From Actinomycetota bacterium (GTDB taxonomy: Bacteria; Actinomycetota; Actinomycetes; Nanopelagicales; Nanopelagicaceae): a DNA stretch of 25,333 nucleotides. The number at the start of each line of letters is the position of its first letter. The first letter of the stretch is position 1. A program made the position numbers and the translations under genes. Below, piece by piece: positions 14,523 through 22,190 of this stretch. The stretch covers positions 1 through 25,333 of the forward strand of contig JAQCAO010000006.1 of NCBI GenBank assembly GCA_027731885.1, in the 5' to 3' direction. The notes beneath the pieces were generated by a model. It searched no databases, had not been told where the DNA came from, and was given only the letters and a program-made list of their open reading frames with translations.

Positions 14523-16219
14523 CCCTGTGGCACGTCAAAAATATTCTTATTTATAGGGTCAATTCGTAGCAAATTCTTCTTCGCTAATTCTCGATCTTCA
14601 GGAGTTGACTTCTGAATGTAATACAGCATCTTCCACGCATCGAAAAATTCAGGATTAAACTCGACACCAATTTTTGCATACTTATAAGCCAGATCGTAAA
14701 GCTGATTTGTCTCAAAGAGCTGTGTGGCATTTGCATAGCGGAACGAACCTTGAGGGTTCAAGTACCCGGGAGTAAGTGCCTTTTCAATCTCTTCAACACT
14801 ACCACTGCTAAGTGCGGCTTTCCACTTTGTGTCAGAACTGTAAGGAGGAACAGCTACCAATAGACCAACGACGGCACCAAGTGCACCAACCATGAATGGA
14901 GAAAGCCCGACGCTCTGCCTTGATTTTCGATTCTTTGGCGAACTACTAGATGCGCTCAGACCATTGCTTCGCGTTGCACGCTCGTAAGCAATAAGTGTTC
15001 CGCCGAGTAACCAGCCCCAGATGGCCAAGCCAATTTGGTTGATACTGATAATCGATTGAACTTGGTAACAGATCCATGCAACTGCAAGTCCTACAAATGT
15101 GAAGTCGAAGGCTTTATTCCGCAACACCACTTTAACAATTGCAATTGTTACCAAAATTATGATCGCGATATATGCAATCAACATTGGCCATCCACCGTAA
15201 GCCAGTTGATCAAGAACCACGTTATGTGCAGCATTTGAGATCGTATTTGGACCAGGATTTATAAGTGCTTGATCATCACGTAGCCTTCTATACCAATCCC
15301 CATATGTATCCATTCCAACGCCTGAAAATGGAAACTTCTCGCCCATGTTCCAGCCTGCTTGCCAGTACTCGCCACGAAGCGAGACTGAATTCTTATAAAT
15401 TAAACTTGTAAGTGGTCCTTTTTGAAGCGCGCCTAGAGTTGCAACTACTCCACCGATCAACACGAAAAGTGAATAAATGCTCGGGATTAATGGGGATGAA
15501 AACTTCGATCTTAGGAAAAAGAATCCCACAAGTGCCATGCCACCAGCCGCAACAACAATTCCTTGAATCGCAGTCGATGACTCAATCTCCACAAAGGTGA
15601 TTAAGAGCAAAACGATTGAGCCAGCTCTAAATCTCCAATTGAGATTCGGTTTAACTATGAACGCGAATAAAACGCTTGCAAACATTCCAAGAAATGCTCC
15701 AATAAAGTTTGGGTTACCAAACGTGCCCAGAATATTGCCGTATGGGTTGGTCCAGCCAACGAAATCTCCGAACGTAATGACCCATAATGAGTAAGCGACA
15801 TTTACAGCGCCAGCGGCAAGTAGACCGTAGGAAACTTTTAGAAAGCTAGCCTTCTGGGATAGCGCTAAGGCTGAAATGAAAAGCAAGATAAGTAAGAGAT
15901 AAGTTATGAGGCCAGAATTTCTTCCGTATGCGCCGTAGATGAGTTGTGACATCGGCGCGCCACTTTGCGCGACCGAATTAATCACTGTCAGTGAAAAAAC
16001 AAACGCCAGGATGACAGCCGATTTGTGGCTGGCCCAGAGGTCTCTAGCCCCAAAAGAAAGGGCAAGCGTTATCGCCGCGCCAGCAACCCCCCCAAGAGCA
16101 AGTAGTTTTGTAACATTCACTGGATCGGTGACAGCGCCCCAAACTACGAAGATAGTTATAAAGGTTGAGCCAACCATCAATAGTCGGGCAAGTGCTTTTT
16201 CTGCAACCAGGTTCAACAT
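14519..16219 (-). CDS. O-antigen ligase/polymerase-type membrane protein (Wzy_C family)
   Basis: The 566-aa protein has about twelve hydrophobic helices. It carries the O-ligase region LRGEYWQAGW (281-290) and GVGMDTYGDWYRRL (300-313), then NAAHNVVLDQLAYGG with His332, the conserved His of the WaaL/Wzy_C family. Family members join lipid-linked glycans to a lipid A core or to Ser/Thr of proteins, or polymerise repeat units. After the last helix a tail of about 110 residues (from KWKAALSSG) contains helix-turn-helix units like tetratricopeptide repeats (ATQLFETNQLYDLAYKYA...). An actinobacterium lacks lipid A, so polymerisation or protein glycosylation is more likely. A TAAGAT box seven bases ahead of the ATG suggests a leaderless mRNA. 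Confidence 0.82.
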   Translation of the reverse strand: MLNLVAEKALARLLMVGSTFITIFVVWGAVTDPVNVTKLLALGGVAGAAITLALSFGARDLWASHKSAVILAFVFSLTVINSVAQSGAPMSQLIYGAYGRNSGLITYLLLILLFISALALSQKASFLKVSYGLLAAGAVNVAYSLWVITFGDFVGWTNPYGNILGTFGNPNFIGAFLGMFASVLFAFIVKPNLNWRFRAGSIVLLLITFVEIESSTAIQGIVVAAGGMALVGFFFLRSKFSSPLIPSIYSLFVLIGGVVATLGALQKGPLTSLIYKNSVSLRGEYWQAGWNMGEKFPFSGVGMDTYGDWYRRLRDDQALINPGPNTISNAAHNVVLDQLAYGGWPMLIAYIAIIILVTIAIVKVVLRNKAFDFTFVGLAVAWICYQVQSIISINQIGLAIWGWLLGGTLIAYERATRSNGLSASSSSPKNRKSRQSVGLSPFMVGALGAVVGLLVAVPPYSSDTKWKAALSSGSVEEIEKALTPGYLNPQGSFRYANATQLFETNQLYDLAYKYAKIGVEFNPEFFDAWKMLYYIQKSTPEDRELAKKNLLRIDPINKNIFDVPQG

Positions 16220-16226
16220 GATCCCA

Positions 16227-16232
16227 ATCTTA
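16227..16232 (-). promoter_or_regulatory. Likely -10 element (TAAGAT) of a leaderless transcript
   Basis: On the minus strand TAAGAT stands seven bases before the ATG at 16219, the spacing expected for leaderless transcription, and the same arrangement as ahead of the epimerase gene. No convincing -35 was found at 17 bases. Confidence 0.42.
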
Positions 16233-16271
16233 CTTTCTACTCACTGACAAATTACCCACAAACTTGCCCTT

Positions 16272-16321
16272 AGAAGGCCGAAACCCGGCCCCCTCCGTAG
16301 AGGGAACCGGGTTTCGGTTCT
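16272..16321. terminator. Strong GC-rich hairpin between the surface protein and ligase genes
   Basis: CCGAAACCCGG (16278-16288) pairs perfectly with CCGGGTTTCGG (16307-16317), and the loop holds a second stem CCCTC/GAGGG around CGTA. It lies 28 bases downstream of the surface-protein stop on the minus strand. No long U-run follows on either strand (TTCT on both sides), so it may be a hairpin-type actinobacterial terminator or an mRNA 3' stabiliser. Confidence 0.75.
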
Positions 16322-16345
16322 AGATCGTTAAAAGATCGAGGCTAT

Positions 16346-18229
16346 TTACTTCAGCTTTGATCTTACGAGCTTGGTTAGCGCGTTGATCTGCTTCTTTAGA
16401 GCGGCGATCAGTGTTGCTACCTGTGCTGATAGTTCAGCAACTGCATCTACTGCTTCCTGAGCCAAAGCTCCGGCAAGAGTTGCAGCTTCTGTAGCATCCA
16501 AAGCAGCATCAGTAGCATCTTGTGCTGCTGCTTCTGCTAGTTCTGCTGCAGCTATTGCTGCTCCACCATCTGATGAAATTACATCAGCTGAAATTGTGCG
16601 AGCAACAGCTGACTTAGCTGTTGTTGCCATTGTTCCAGTTGTGTACTTGAACACGAATGTTCCCTGGTATGCAGGCATGTAGACCTTGAAAGTCTGTACG
16701 CCTTTAGTTAGGCCAAGGCCGCTTCCAGTTAACTGTGTTCCAGTGATTGTTGCTGAACCTGTACCAAGTTGTGCTGGAGCAACGATTCCGCCTGTTGCGA
16801 ATACTGTGTAAGTTTCGCCATCAGCAAGAACTAGGCCGGCCTTGTCGACAGGAGTTACAGAGATTGTTGCTAGTTCACCTGGAAGGTATGAAGCCTTGTC
16901 GAATTCAACCTTTATATCGTCAAGAGCTGCTGCTCCGCCACCAACACGCACTGATACAGCTGCTGCATTAACACCAGTTATGGCTGTTGCAGATGACTTT
17001 GTACCAATTGTGACTGATGCTGTTCCGGCTGCAACTGCAGACAGATCAACTAGGTAACCACCTTTAAGTACACTGTATGCAACTGACTGTGATGTGTAAT
17101 TTCCTGAGATCTTTGTTGTATCTGAAGAAGTTACATAGAAGGTAACAGGTGTTGTCATGATGTTTGTACCTGCTGCATCAGCAAGCTTAACAAGAACAGC
17201 ATCTGCGCCTTGTGCTGATGTACCAATAACAGCCTTTTCAACTGTAGCTGTTGCTGTTGTTGCATCACCGAAGAATGTAACTGTTTCAGTTGCGAGAATA
17301 ACTCCAGCCTTTGATTGGATTTCAATTGTTGAAACGCCTGATGATCCATCGCCGTATACAGAAACAACGTTATCGCCACGAACTGCAATTGCACGTCCGC
17401 GAGCATCCGCTGTACCGCCACCTGAGGTAGCTGCATATGTAGTTGTAAGCGCACCAGAACCTAGAAGACCAGGGCCTGACTTAACAATTGCTGTGTAAGA
17501 CTCACCGGTTGTTGTTACACCTGCTGCATTCTTCAAGGTTACCTTGATAAATGCTGCTGCATTAGCTGCTGCTGTCTGAGCTGTCTTAATAGCGGTCACA
17601 GTAGCATCTGAAGTTACCTGTGTATCTATGGCTGTTGTGATGATTGAAGTTGCAGAAGTTGCCACTACACTAGTCAAAGGATCAGCGGTAACGGTGATTG
17701 TCAATGTTACGTTTGAAGAGTTCTTGATTCCCCCACCGTTTGTTACTGCTGGTGCAAGAGTAAGAACGTATGTTCCAACTTTCACGCCTGCAGCTTGTGA
17801 ACCGGTTGAAGCAACCATGTTGATGTTGAACTTTGCAGTTACGTACTTAGTATCAGCAGATGGTGCAACATAAGCAACCTGCGCCAAGTCGTCGCCTACA
17901 AGGCCTTGTGCCGCAGTCATTGCAACTGTGTCAACAAAAGCGTTTGAGGTTTCAGCCAGTGTCAACTGTGGAACAGCTGTGCTTCCTGCTGGTGATGATG
18001 TTACGTATGCAGTTACTGACATTGAGTCAGTAGTTACTGCACCGTAGAAAGCAAGAGTCGCAGTTGTAGCTGTCGATGTTTCGCTATCTTTCATTGAAGC
18101 TGTTGCAGATGAGATCGTTAGCGTGTCCGCTGAAGTTGCAGCCGTTGAAGGCACAACTGACATAACACCAAAGCCCAACGCCGCAACAGTTACAAGCGCA
18201 ATGCGCTTGAAAGTTGTCTTTGTAGACAT
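16346..18229 (-). CDS. Ala/Thr-rich exported surface (S-layer-like) protein with C-terminal coiled coil
   Basis: The 627-aa protein has a clear signal peptide (MSTKTTFKRIALVTVAALGF..., cleavage likely after STAA near residue 32), then several Ig/invasin-like beta segments such as ATISVTPVDKAGLVLADGE. The C-terminal 70 residues are an Ala-rich heptad helix (DATDAALDATEAATLAGALA, AELSAQVATLIAALKKQI) ending in a basic tail RSKLK. I see no Cys, Trp or His in the mature part. It resembles the abundant, highly expressed surface proteins of freshwater actinobacteria. ATG at 18229 was chosen because AAAGGAAA is just upstream and the signal peptide begins there; the frame remains open to 18418 by chance. 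The sigma gene precedes it on the same strand by about 200 bases. Confidence 0.85.
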   Translation of the reverse strand: MSTKTTFKRIALVTVAALGFGVMSVVPSTAATSADTLTISSATASMKDSETSTATTATLAFYGAVTTDSMSVTAYVTSSPAGSTAVPQLTLAETSNAFVDTVAMTAAQGLVGDDLAQVAYVAPSADTKYVTAKFNINMVASTGSQAAGVKVGTYVLTLAPAVTNGGGIKNSSNVTLTITVTADPLTSVVATSATSIITTAIDTQVTSDATVTAIKTAQTAAANAAAFIKVTLKNAAGVTTTGESYTAIVKSGPGLLGSGALTTTYAATSGGGTADARGRAIAVRGDNVVSVYGDGSSGVSTIEIQSKAGVILATETVTFFGDATTATATVEKAVIGTSAQGADAVLVKLADAAGTNIMTTPVTFYVTSSDTTKISGNYTSQSVAYSVLKGGYLVDLSAVAAGTASVTIGTKSSATAITGVNAAAVSVRVGGGAAALDDIKVEFDKASYLPGELATISVTPVDKAGLVLADGETYTVFATGGIVAPAQLGTGSATITGTQLTGSGLGLTKGVQTFKVYMPAYQGTFVFKYTTGTMATTAKSAVARTISADVISSDGGAAIAAAELAEAAAQDATDAALDATEAATLAGALAQEAVDAVAELSAQVATLIAALKKQINALTKLVRSKLK

Positions 18230-18429
18230 TTGTTTCCTTTCGATAGTCGATCTACGGACGATCCGTAGGTCGGCTCGAGTGCTAAATGCCTTCTCATATG
18301 AAATGAGAGAGCCTTTTTCACTCACTCGATACATCGCACGTGCTGATGTATCAAATTCCCCGCCGTGTATCCGGACGCGACGGAGAAATCTATTTAGGTG
18401 AAATTTCACGTGCTTCACCGTTCTACCTT
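18230..18429 (-). promoter_or_regulatory. Structured 5' leader of the surface-protein gene
   Basis: This 200-base gap on the minus strand holds three hairpins: 18328-18335/18345-18352 (perfect 8-bp GATACATC/GATGTATC with palindromic loop GCACGTGC), 18291-18296/18303-18308 (TCTCAT/ATGAGA) and 18251-18256/18262-18267 (CTACGG/CCGTAG), the last about 20 bases before the AAAGGAAA ribosome site. It probably contains the promoter and an mRNA-stabilising or regulatory 5' UTR. No -35/-10 pair is convincing by eye. Confidence 0.45.
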
Positions 18430-19806
18430 TTACTTCTTCAACTCAGTCACAAGTACTGACTGAGATAAAATTTGTGTCTTGCCTGGATTTAACACAAGTC
18501 GAGTTGTAATTGACTTGATAGGACCTGTTAGGTCGAACCCACGGTTGCCCACGGGGATATAGAACTCTGAACTTGGGGTTGAGACTACGAGAATTCTAAC
18601 GGTCAAAAGGTACTGCCCGTTGGACATACGCTCAAAATCGGCGGTTGTGGCGCCGAGCTTAAGCTGGGTCCAGCTGCCCTCCACACCGACTGATATCCCG
18701 TCTACCGAGTATCTGGTGCCGTTGCCATCGACTGTGATGTTCTGAGAGATCATCACATTTGGGCCACCGACTGCTGTGATGGCTTGGGTGGACAACTCTG
18801 TGCCGGCCTCAGTGGCTATCGGCGTATTTCGGTTGACGCGCATCGTGCCTAGGGCCCCATCATCGGTCGCAACAGTGAAACCTGTTGGGATGCCTTCTTC
18901 ATCAAGGCCTGGGAATGCCAGCTTCGCTGATTTGATCGCCACGCCTGAAACCATTGTGCTCGACTTCTTGGCTGGCATTGAAATATCAGGTGTTGGGGCG
19001 CTTGCCTCAGCTGGCGCAGCCGCTTCAGGAGTTCCAGCGACTGGACCAGATGCAATCTCAGATGGTGCAGATGGGTTGATTACAACGCCTTCGCGACCGG
19101 TCATTGAGTTAAAGCCAAGGAATGCGGTCACAACAAGTAGCAATGAAAGTGCGACCTTAGAAGACTTTTGAGCAAGTTCTGCAGCCTTCTTATACGTAGT
19201 AGAAAGCATGTCGAGAGCGGTTAGGCCACGCTCTTCGTCGATAACGAGCTCTGAAAGCACGCGGCGAAGTGATGCGCGAGCGCGAGAAACAGTGTGGCGT
19301 ACTGCAGATTCCTTGATTCCAAGTTCTGCGGCGATCTCTGAAGTTGAGCGGCCTTCCATTTCCCACATAACCAGCGCTGCGCGCTCTGCAGGAGAAAGCA
19401 GTGCCAAAGCCTGACGAATTATTGCTGCATCTTCAGCAGCAGAAAGTGCTTGTGAGTGATCGCCGTCTACTTGCCATGCAGCTTCAACTTCAGCCTGGGC
19501 ATCATCGATAACCACGAGGTTAGGGCGGCGGCCTTCAAGACGGAATAAGTCGATGCAGAGGTTCTCGATAGTGCGGTGTAGATAAGAAAGAGCGTGATCG
19601 TTTGATTCAAGCTCTGGGGCTGCAAGCATGAACTTAATCAAGGCATCTTGGGTGATTTCTTCAGCCTTAGCTGAATCCTTTAGTACGCGATTAGCGTGGG
19701 CGAGAAGCTCTGAACGGTGCTCTGTGTAGAAAGCACCGAGCTCTGCGACGGTCCATACACGAGGACCTGCAGAGGCTGCAGAGGCTGCAGACTTCTTAAA
19801 TGCCAC
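18430..19806 (-). CDS. ECF-type sigma factor fused to a transmembrane helix and an outside domain
   Basis: This 458-aa protein starts as an ECF/sigma-70-like factor. Region 2 spans about 26-95 (LLAHANRVLKDSAKAEEITQ; YLHRTIENLCIDLFRLEGRR) and region 4 about 131-186 (LSPAERAALVMWEMEGRSTS; IKESAVRHTVSRARASLRR). A basic juxtamembrane stretch leads into a single transmembrane helix at 217-234 (KVALSLLLVVTAFLGFNS), a Pro/Ala-rich linker (245-280) and an approximately 175-residue outside domain I do not recognise. This tethers the sigma part to the membrane. A GTG start at 19806 follows AGGAAG by about nine bases. The first residues contain Ala/Ser triplets from a 9-base repeat. It lies just upstream of the surface-protein gene. 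A separate anti-sigma is not visible nearby, so the C-terminal part may play that role. Confidence 0.82.
   Translation of the reverse strand: MAFKKSAASAASAGPRVWTVAELGAFYTEHRSELLAHANRVLKDSAKAEEITQDALIKFMLAAPELESNDHALSYLHRTIENLCIDLFRLEGRRPNLVVIDDAQAEVEAAWQVDGDHSQALSAAEDAAIIRQALALLSPAERAALVMWEMEGRSTSEIAAELGIKESAVRHTVSRARASLRRVLSELVIDEERGLTALDMLSTTYKKAAELAQKSSKVALSLLLVVTAFLGFNSMTGREGVVINPSAPSEIASGPVAGTPEAAAPAEASAPTPDISMPAKKSSTMVSGVAIKSAKLAFPGLDEEGIPTGFTVATDDGALGTMRVNRNTPIATEAGTELSTQAITAVGGPNVMISQNITVDGNGTRYSVDGISVGVEGSWTQLKLGATTADFERMSNGQYLLTVRILVVSTPSSEFYIPVGNRGFDLTGPIKSITTRLVLNPGKTQILSQSVLVTELKK
19768..19793 (-). repeat. Short 9-base tandem repeat in the sigma gene start
   Basis: CTGCAGAGG is repeated about three times (last copy partial), coding Ser-Ala-Ala units near the N-terminus of the sigma factor. 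A slippage-prone tract in the first 15 codons that changes Ala/Ser number without shifting frame. Confidence 0.5.
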
Positions 19807-19938
19807 TTTGGGACTTCCTTCTTAACCGGTTTTGTACTTCAGAAACACCCGTCGGTGCCTCTATAGCCTTCTACGAATCCTAGCCCCAGATGTAGCGGGG
19901 AAGGGACAAAACGGACATTTTGCCAGCTGATCTCCCGT

Positions 19939-20736
19939 TTAATTGAAACTGATTACGAAATCTGGTCGATTCTTGGCGTTTGGGGTGTCCATCCCATCGA
20001 GTGGTAACTCCTTTCGGTATTCCCGAGGAGTACGAATTGCCGGGTCTCTTAGCAGTGTGATCTCAAAAACTCTTGGAAAGCCATTCTTTCCAAGACCCTC
20101 AAAATTATTTGCGTGCAGATGTGAAAGTACCAGTCGCCCGGAAAGTTGATCAAGAAAATTCTTTAGTTGCTGTACATGTAGATCAAAATCATGAATCTCG
20201 ATCAGAATGAATCCAAAACGCGATTGATGCTTGACTATCTGTTCCAGTATCTCCCATTCCGAGCCCTCAATATCAATCTTCAATCCAACTACAGAGTCGG
20301 TTGGAATTCTTGATAGCGCTTGATCGAAAGTTTCCCTGCTAATTCGCACTTGATGATGTTTGTTTCTTGGATTTCGATACCAGAATGAAAAATAGTTTGA
20401 TAGTCGGCTAAATCGAGCTTTAACGCTAGCCCCAGATTCTCTGAACAAGAGTAGATTCACTACTCCATTAAGAGATTTTCTGACAAAGAAAGAAAGTGAA
20501 ACGGTGTTGTCATAAATCTCAATTCTTGCGCTCCTATTGATCTGTGAAAAGGTGCTTTCGAATGACCAGTTCTCTCCTAAACCTAGGGAGAGTAAGGAAT
20601 CTATATTTGTAATCACAGGCAAGGTCATCACGTAACCACCGTCAGCCAAATTGCCAACTCTTTCGAGATCTTCTACTACGACCGGCTGAAGAAAATGAAG
20701 TTCTTTAGGGCAGGCGACACGAATAAAATCATTCAT
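19939..20736 (-). CDS. FkbM-like SAM-dependent methyltransferase
   Basis: The 265-aa protein contains LLSLGLGENWSFE (about 48-60) and KIDIEGSEWEIL (153-164), the latter the FkbM-family signature. FkbM-type enzymes O-methylate sugars or other small acceptors using S-adenosylmethionine. Methylation of a surface glycan is the simplest role here. No signal peptide. The start ATG (MNDFIRVACPKELHF) overlaps the preceding class I methyltransferase gene by eight bases, so the two are one operon. The gene ends just before the sigma gene promoter region (about 130 bases). Confidence 0.75.
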   Translation of the reverse strand: MNDFIRVACPKELHFLQPVVVEDLERVGNLADGGYVMTLPVITNIDSLLSLGLGENWSFESTFSQINRSARIEIYDNTVSLSFFVRKSLNGVVNLLLFRESGASVKARFSRLSNYFSFWYRNPRNKHHQVRISRETFDQALSRIPTDSVVGLKIDIEGSEWEILEQIVKHQSRFGFILIEIHDFDLHVQQLKNFLDQLSGRLVLSHLHANNFEGLGKNGFPRVFEITLLRDPAIRTPREYRKELPLDGMDTPNAKNRPDFVISFN

Positions 20737-21418
20737 TTTTAGTCGCTTCCAGAAAAATACTAACTCCGAACGGAATAAAGCCGAGCCAACGATCGGGGAG
20801 CAAAGCGATTCTAAGTAATGAACTCAGAAGAAAACCATCTTCTTTTAAATGAGAATTAATCACTTTCTTTCCTTGAATCTTTCTTTGGATAAAAGCAACC
20901 GGGAAAACTGTGGAGTAGGTATACCTTGCGGAATGCACCTTTAGTCCTGACTTTTCAACAAGCGTTATGAGCTCACTTCTGGTGTATCTTTTGTAGTGCT
21001 TCAAATAGATATCGTGACCACTCCATAAACTCATCATTGCTGGGACTGTAATCAAGAATGCGGAATCAATTTCTGCTTCAGTAACTATGTGAGTTAAGAA
21101 CGTTTTATCGTCTTCAATATGCTCCAAGACATCAGTCAACAAAAAATGTGAAAAGCCGGAATAATTCGTTGACCGGCAGTAAAGAATGCCATTTAGCTTT
21201 GCCAGATCATTCTGATAGCCAGTGTCCACAGCGACCACATTATTGACAACTCCTTGTCTTAAAAGTTCTTTACTGAATAAAGCCGATCCGGCACCGATAT
21301 CAACTAACGAACAATCAGCACTTAATTTCCACAATTTAGAATGTCTAACAAACCAAAATTTATGTCGGTAGTACCAATGTTTGATTGGATCTTTTAATTC
21401 ATTTTCAATTAGATCCAC
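20729..21418 (-). CDS. Class I SAM-dependent methyltransferase
   Basis: The 229-aa protein has the SAM-binding motif LVDIGAGSALFSKELL (38-53), an acidic VVAVDTGY at the end of strand 2, and FLLTDVLEHIEDD (92-104) in the position usual for UbiE/Methyltransf_11 proteins. HDIYLKHYKRYTRSEL and GLKVHSARYTYSTVFP match small sugar- or polyprenyl-associated methyltransferases. It overlaps the GT2 glycosyltransferase gene by 14 bases at its start. Probably it modifies a glycan or lipid intermediate; the substrate is not predictable. Confidence 0.83.
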   Translation of the reverse strand: MDLIENELKDPIKHWYYRHKFWFVRHSKLWKLSADCSLVDIGAGSALFSKELLRQGVVNNVVAVDTGYQNDLAKLNGILYCRSTNYSGFSHFLLTDVLEHIEDDKTFLTHIVTEAEIDSAFLITVPAMMSLWSGHDIYLKHYKRYTRSELITLVEKSGLKVHSARYTYSTVFPVAFIQRKIQGKKVINSHLKEDGFLLSSLLRIALLPDRWLGFIPFGVSIFLEATKNE

Positions 21419-22190
21419 TTTGGCTACTTCTTTCTTTTAAAAATTTTAGAACTTTTTGTCTTGCTACAAATAGCTCCAATAAAACAGAGAAGTAGTTCTT
21501 AAAATTCAATTTAGATCCGCTAATATCTCTCCAAAAATATAGCGGTTCTTCCCAAATTGATAAGCTTCCTTTGTTGTAAATCCCAATTCTCGTTAGAATC
21601 TCAATATCAACAAACCATCTGGTCGTAAATTCATCGCTAATCGAAAATCTAAAGGCATTTGAATTTGAGAAGAGTTTGTAACCACTTTGAGTATCGTAGG
21701 GTGCATCTTTCCATTTATTTGTGAGCAATGTTGCAATAATTCTTCCAAGGTAATGTCGCGAAACTTTGCGACTTATACTGCGTCCCGAAAGTGACACACG
21801 TGATGAAATCAATGCATCCAATTTGCCATCTGCAGAGTCATCTAATTTTTGAATTATTAGCTCCGCAAGTCGAAAAACATCATCTTTCCCAAACGCACCA
21901 TCTGAATCTAGGTAACCCAGAGCTCTGATTTCTGATTCGTTCCGTGTTATCTCTGAAAACCCATGGCGGATAGCGTTGCCTTTACCCATATTTTTAGGAA
22001 GGTTAAGTACTTGAGCAGATTTTCCAGAGCAAAGTTCTTTAAGAATTCTGTGGGTATCATCAGAACTGCCATCATTCACAAATAGCCACCTAATTTGATT
22101 CTCGGTGGCAAGCATCTCTCTCCAATAGGCTATCGGAAAACGGTGTTCCTCGTTGAAGCAGGGAACAATTATCGCAACTGAATTAAGCAT
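21405..22190 (-). CDS. Family 2 glycosyltransferase, polyprenyl-phosphate sugar transferase-like
   Basis: The 261-aa GT-A enzyme has VAIIVPCFNEEHRF at the start, VNDGSSDD (38-45), GKGNAIRHGF, the DxD-like LDSDGAF (94-100) and YDTQSGYKLF plus FVDIEIL in the acceptor region. This combination is that of DPM1/ALG5-like enzymes that make polyprenyl-phosphate hexoses, which are donors for GT-C enzymes such as the one encoded at 11990. No transmembrane helix is evident. It overlaps the following methyltransferase gene by 14 bases and the preceding membrane-protein gene by 8. Confidence 0.88.
   Translation of the reverse strand: MLNSVAIIVPCFNEEHRFPIAYWREMLATENQIRWLFVNDGSSDDTHRILKELCSGKSAQVLNLPKNMGKGNAIRHGFSEITRNESEIRALGYLDSDGAFGKDDVFRLAELIIQKLDDSADGKLDALISSRVSLSGRSISRKVSRHYLGRIIATLLTNKWKDAPYDTQSGYKLFSNSNAFRFSISDEFTTRWFVDIEILTRIGIYNKGSLSIWEEPLYFWRDISGSKLNFKNYFSVLLELFVARQKVLKFLKERSSQSGSN

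Noticed and set aside
17157..17873. Plus-strand ORFs opposite the surface-protein gene
   Set aside because: Long open frames arise from the biased Ala/Thr codons of the gene on the minus strand; no ribosome sites or domain-like content.
18230..18418. Upstream extension of the surface-protein gene (63 extra codons)
   Set aside because: The extension has no ribosome site, unlike the ATG at 18229, and the added residues are basic and unlike any signal peptide; AAAGGAAA and a classical signal sequence start at 18229.
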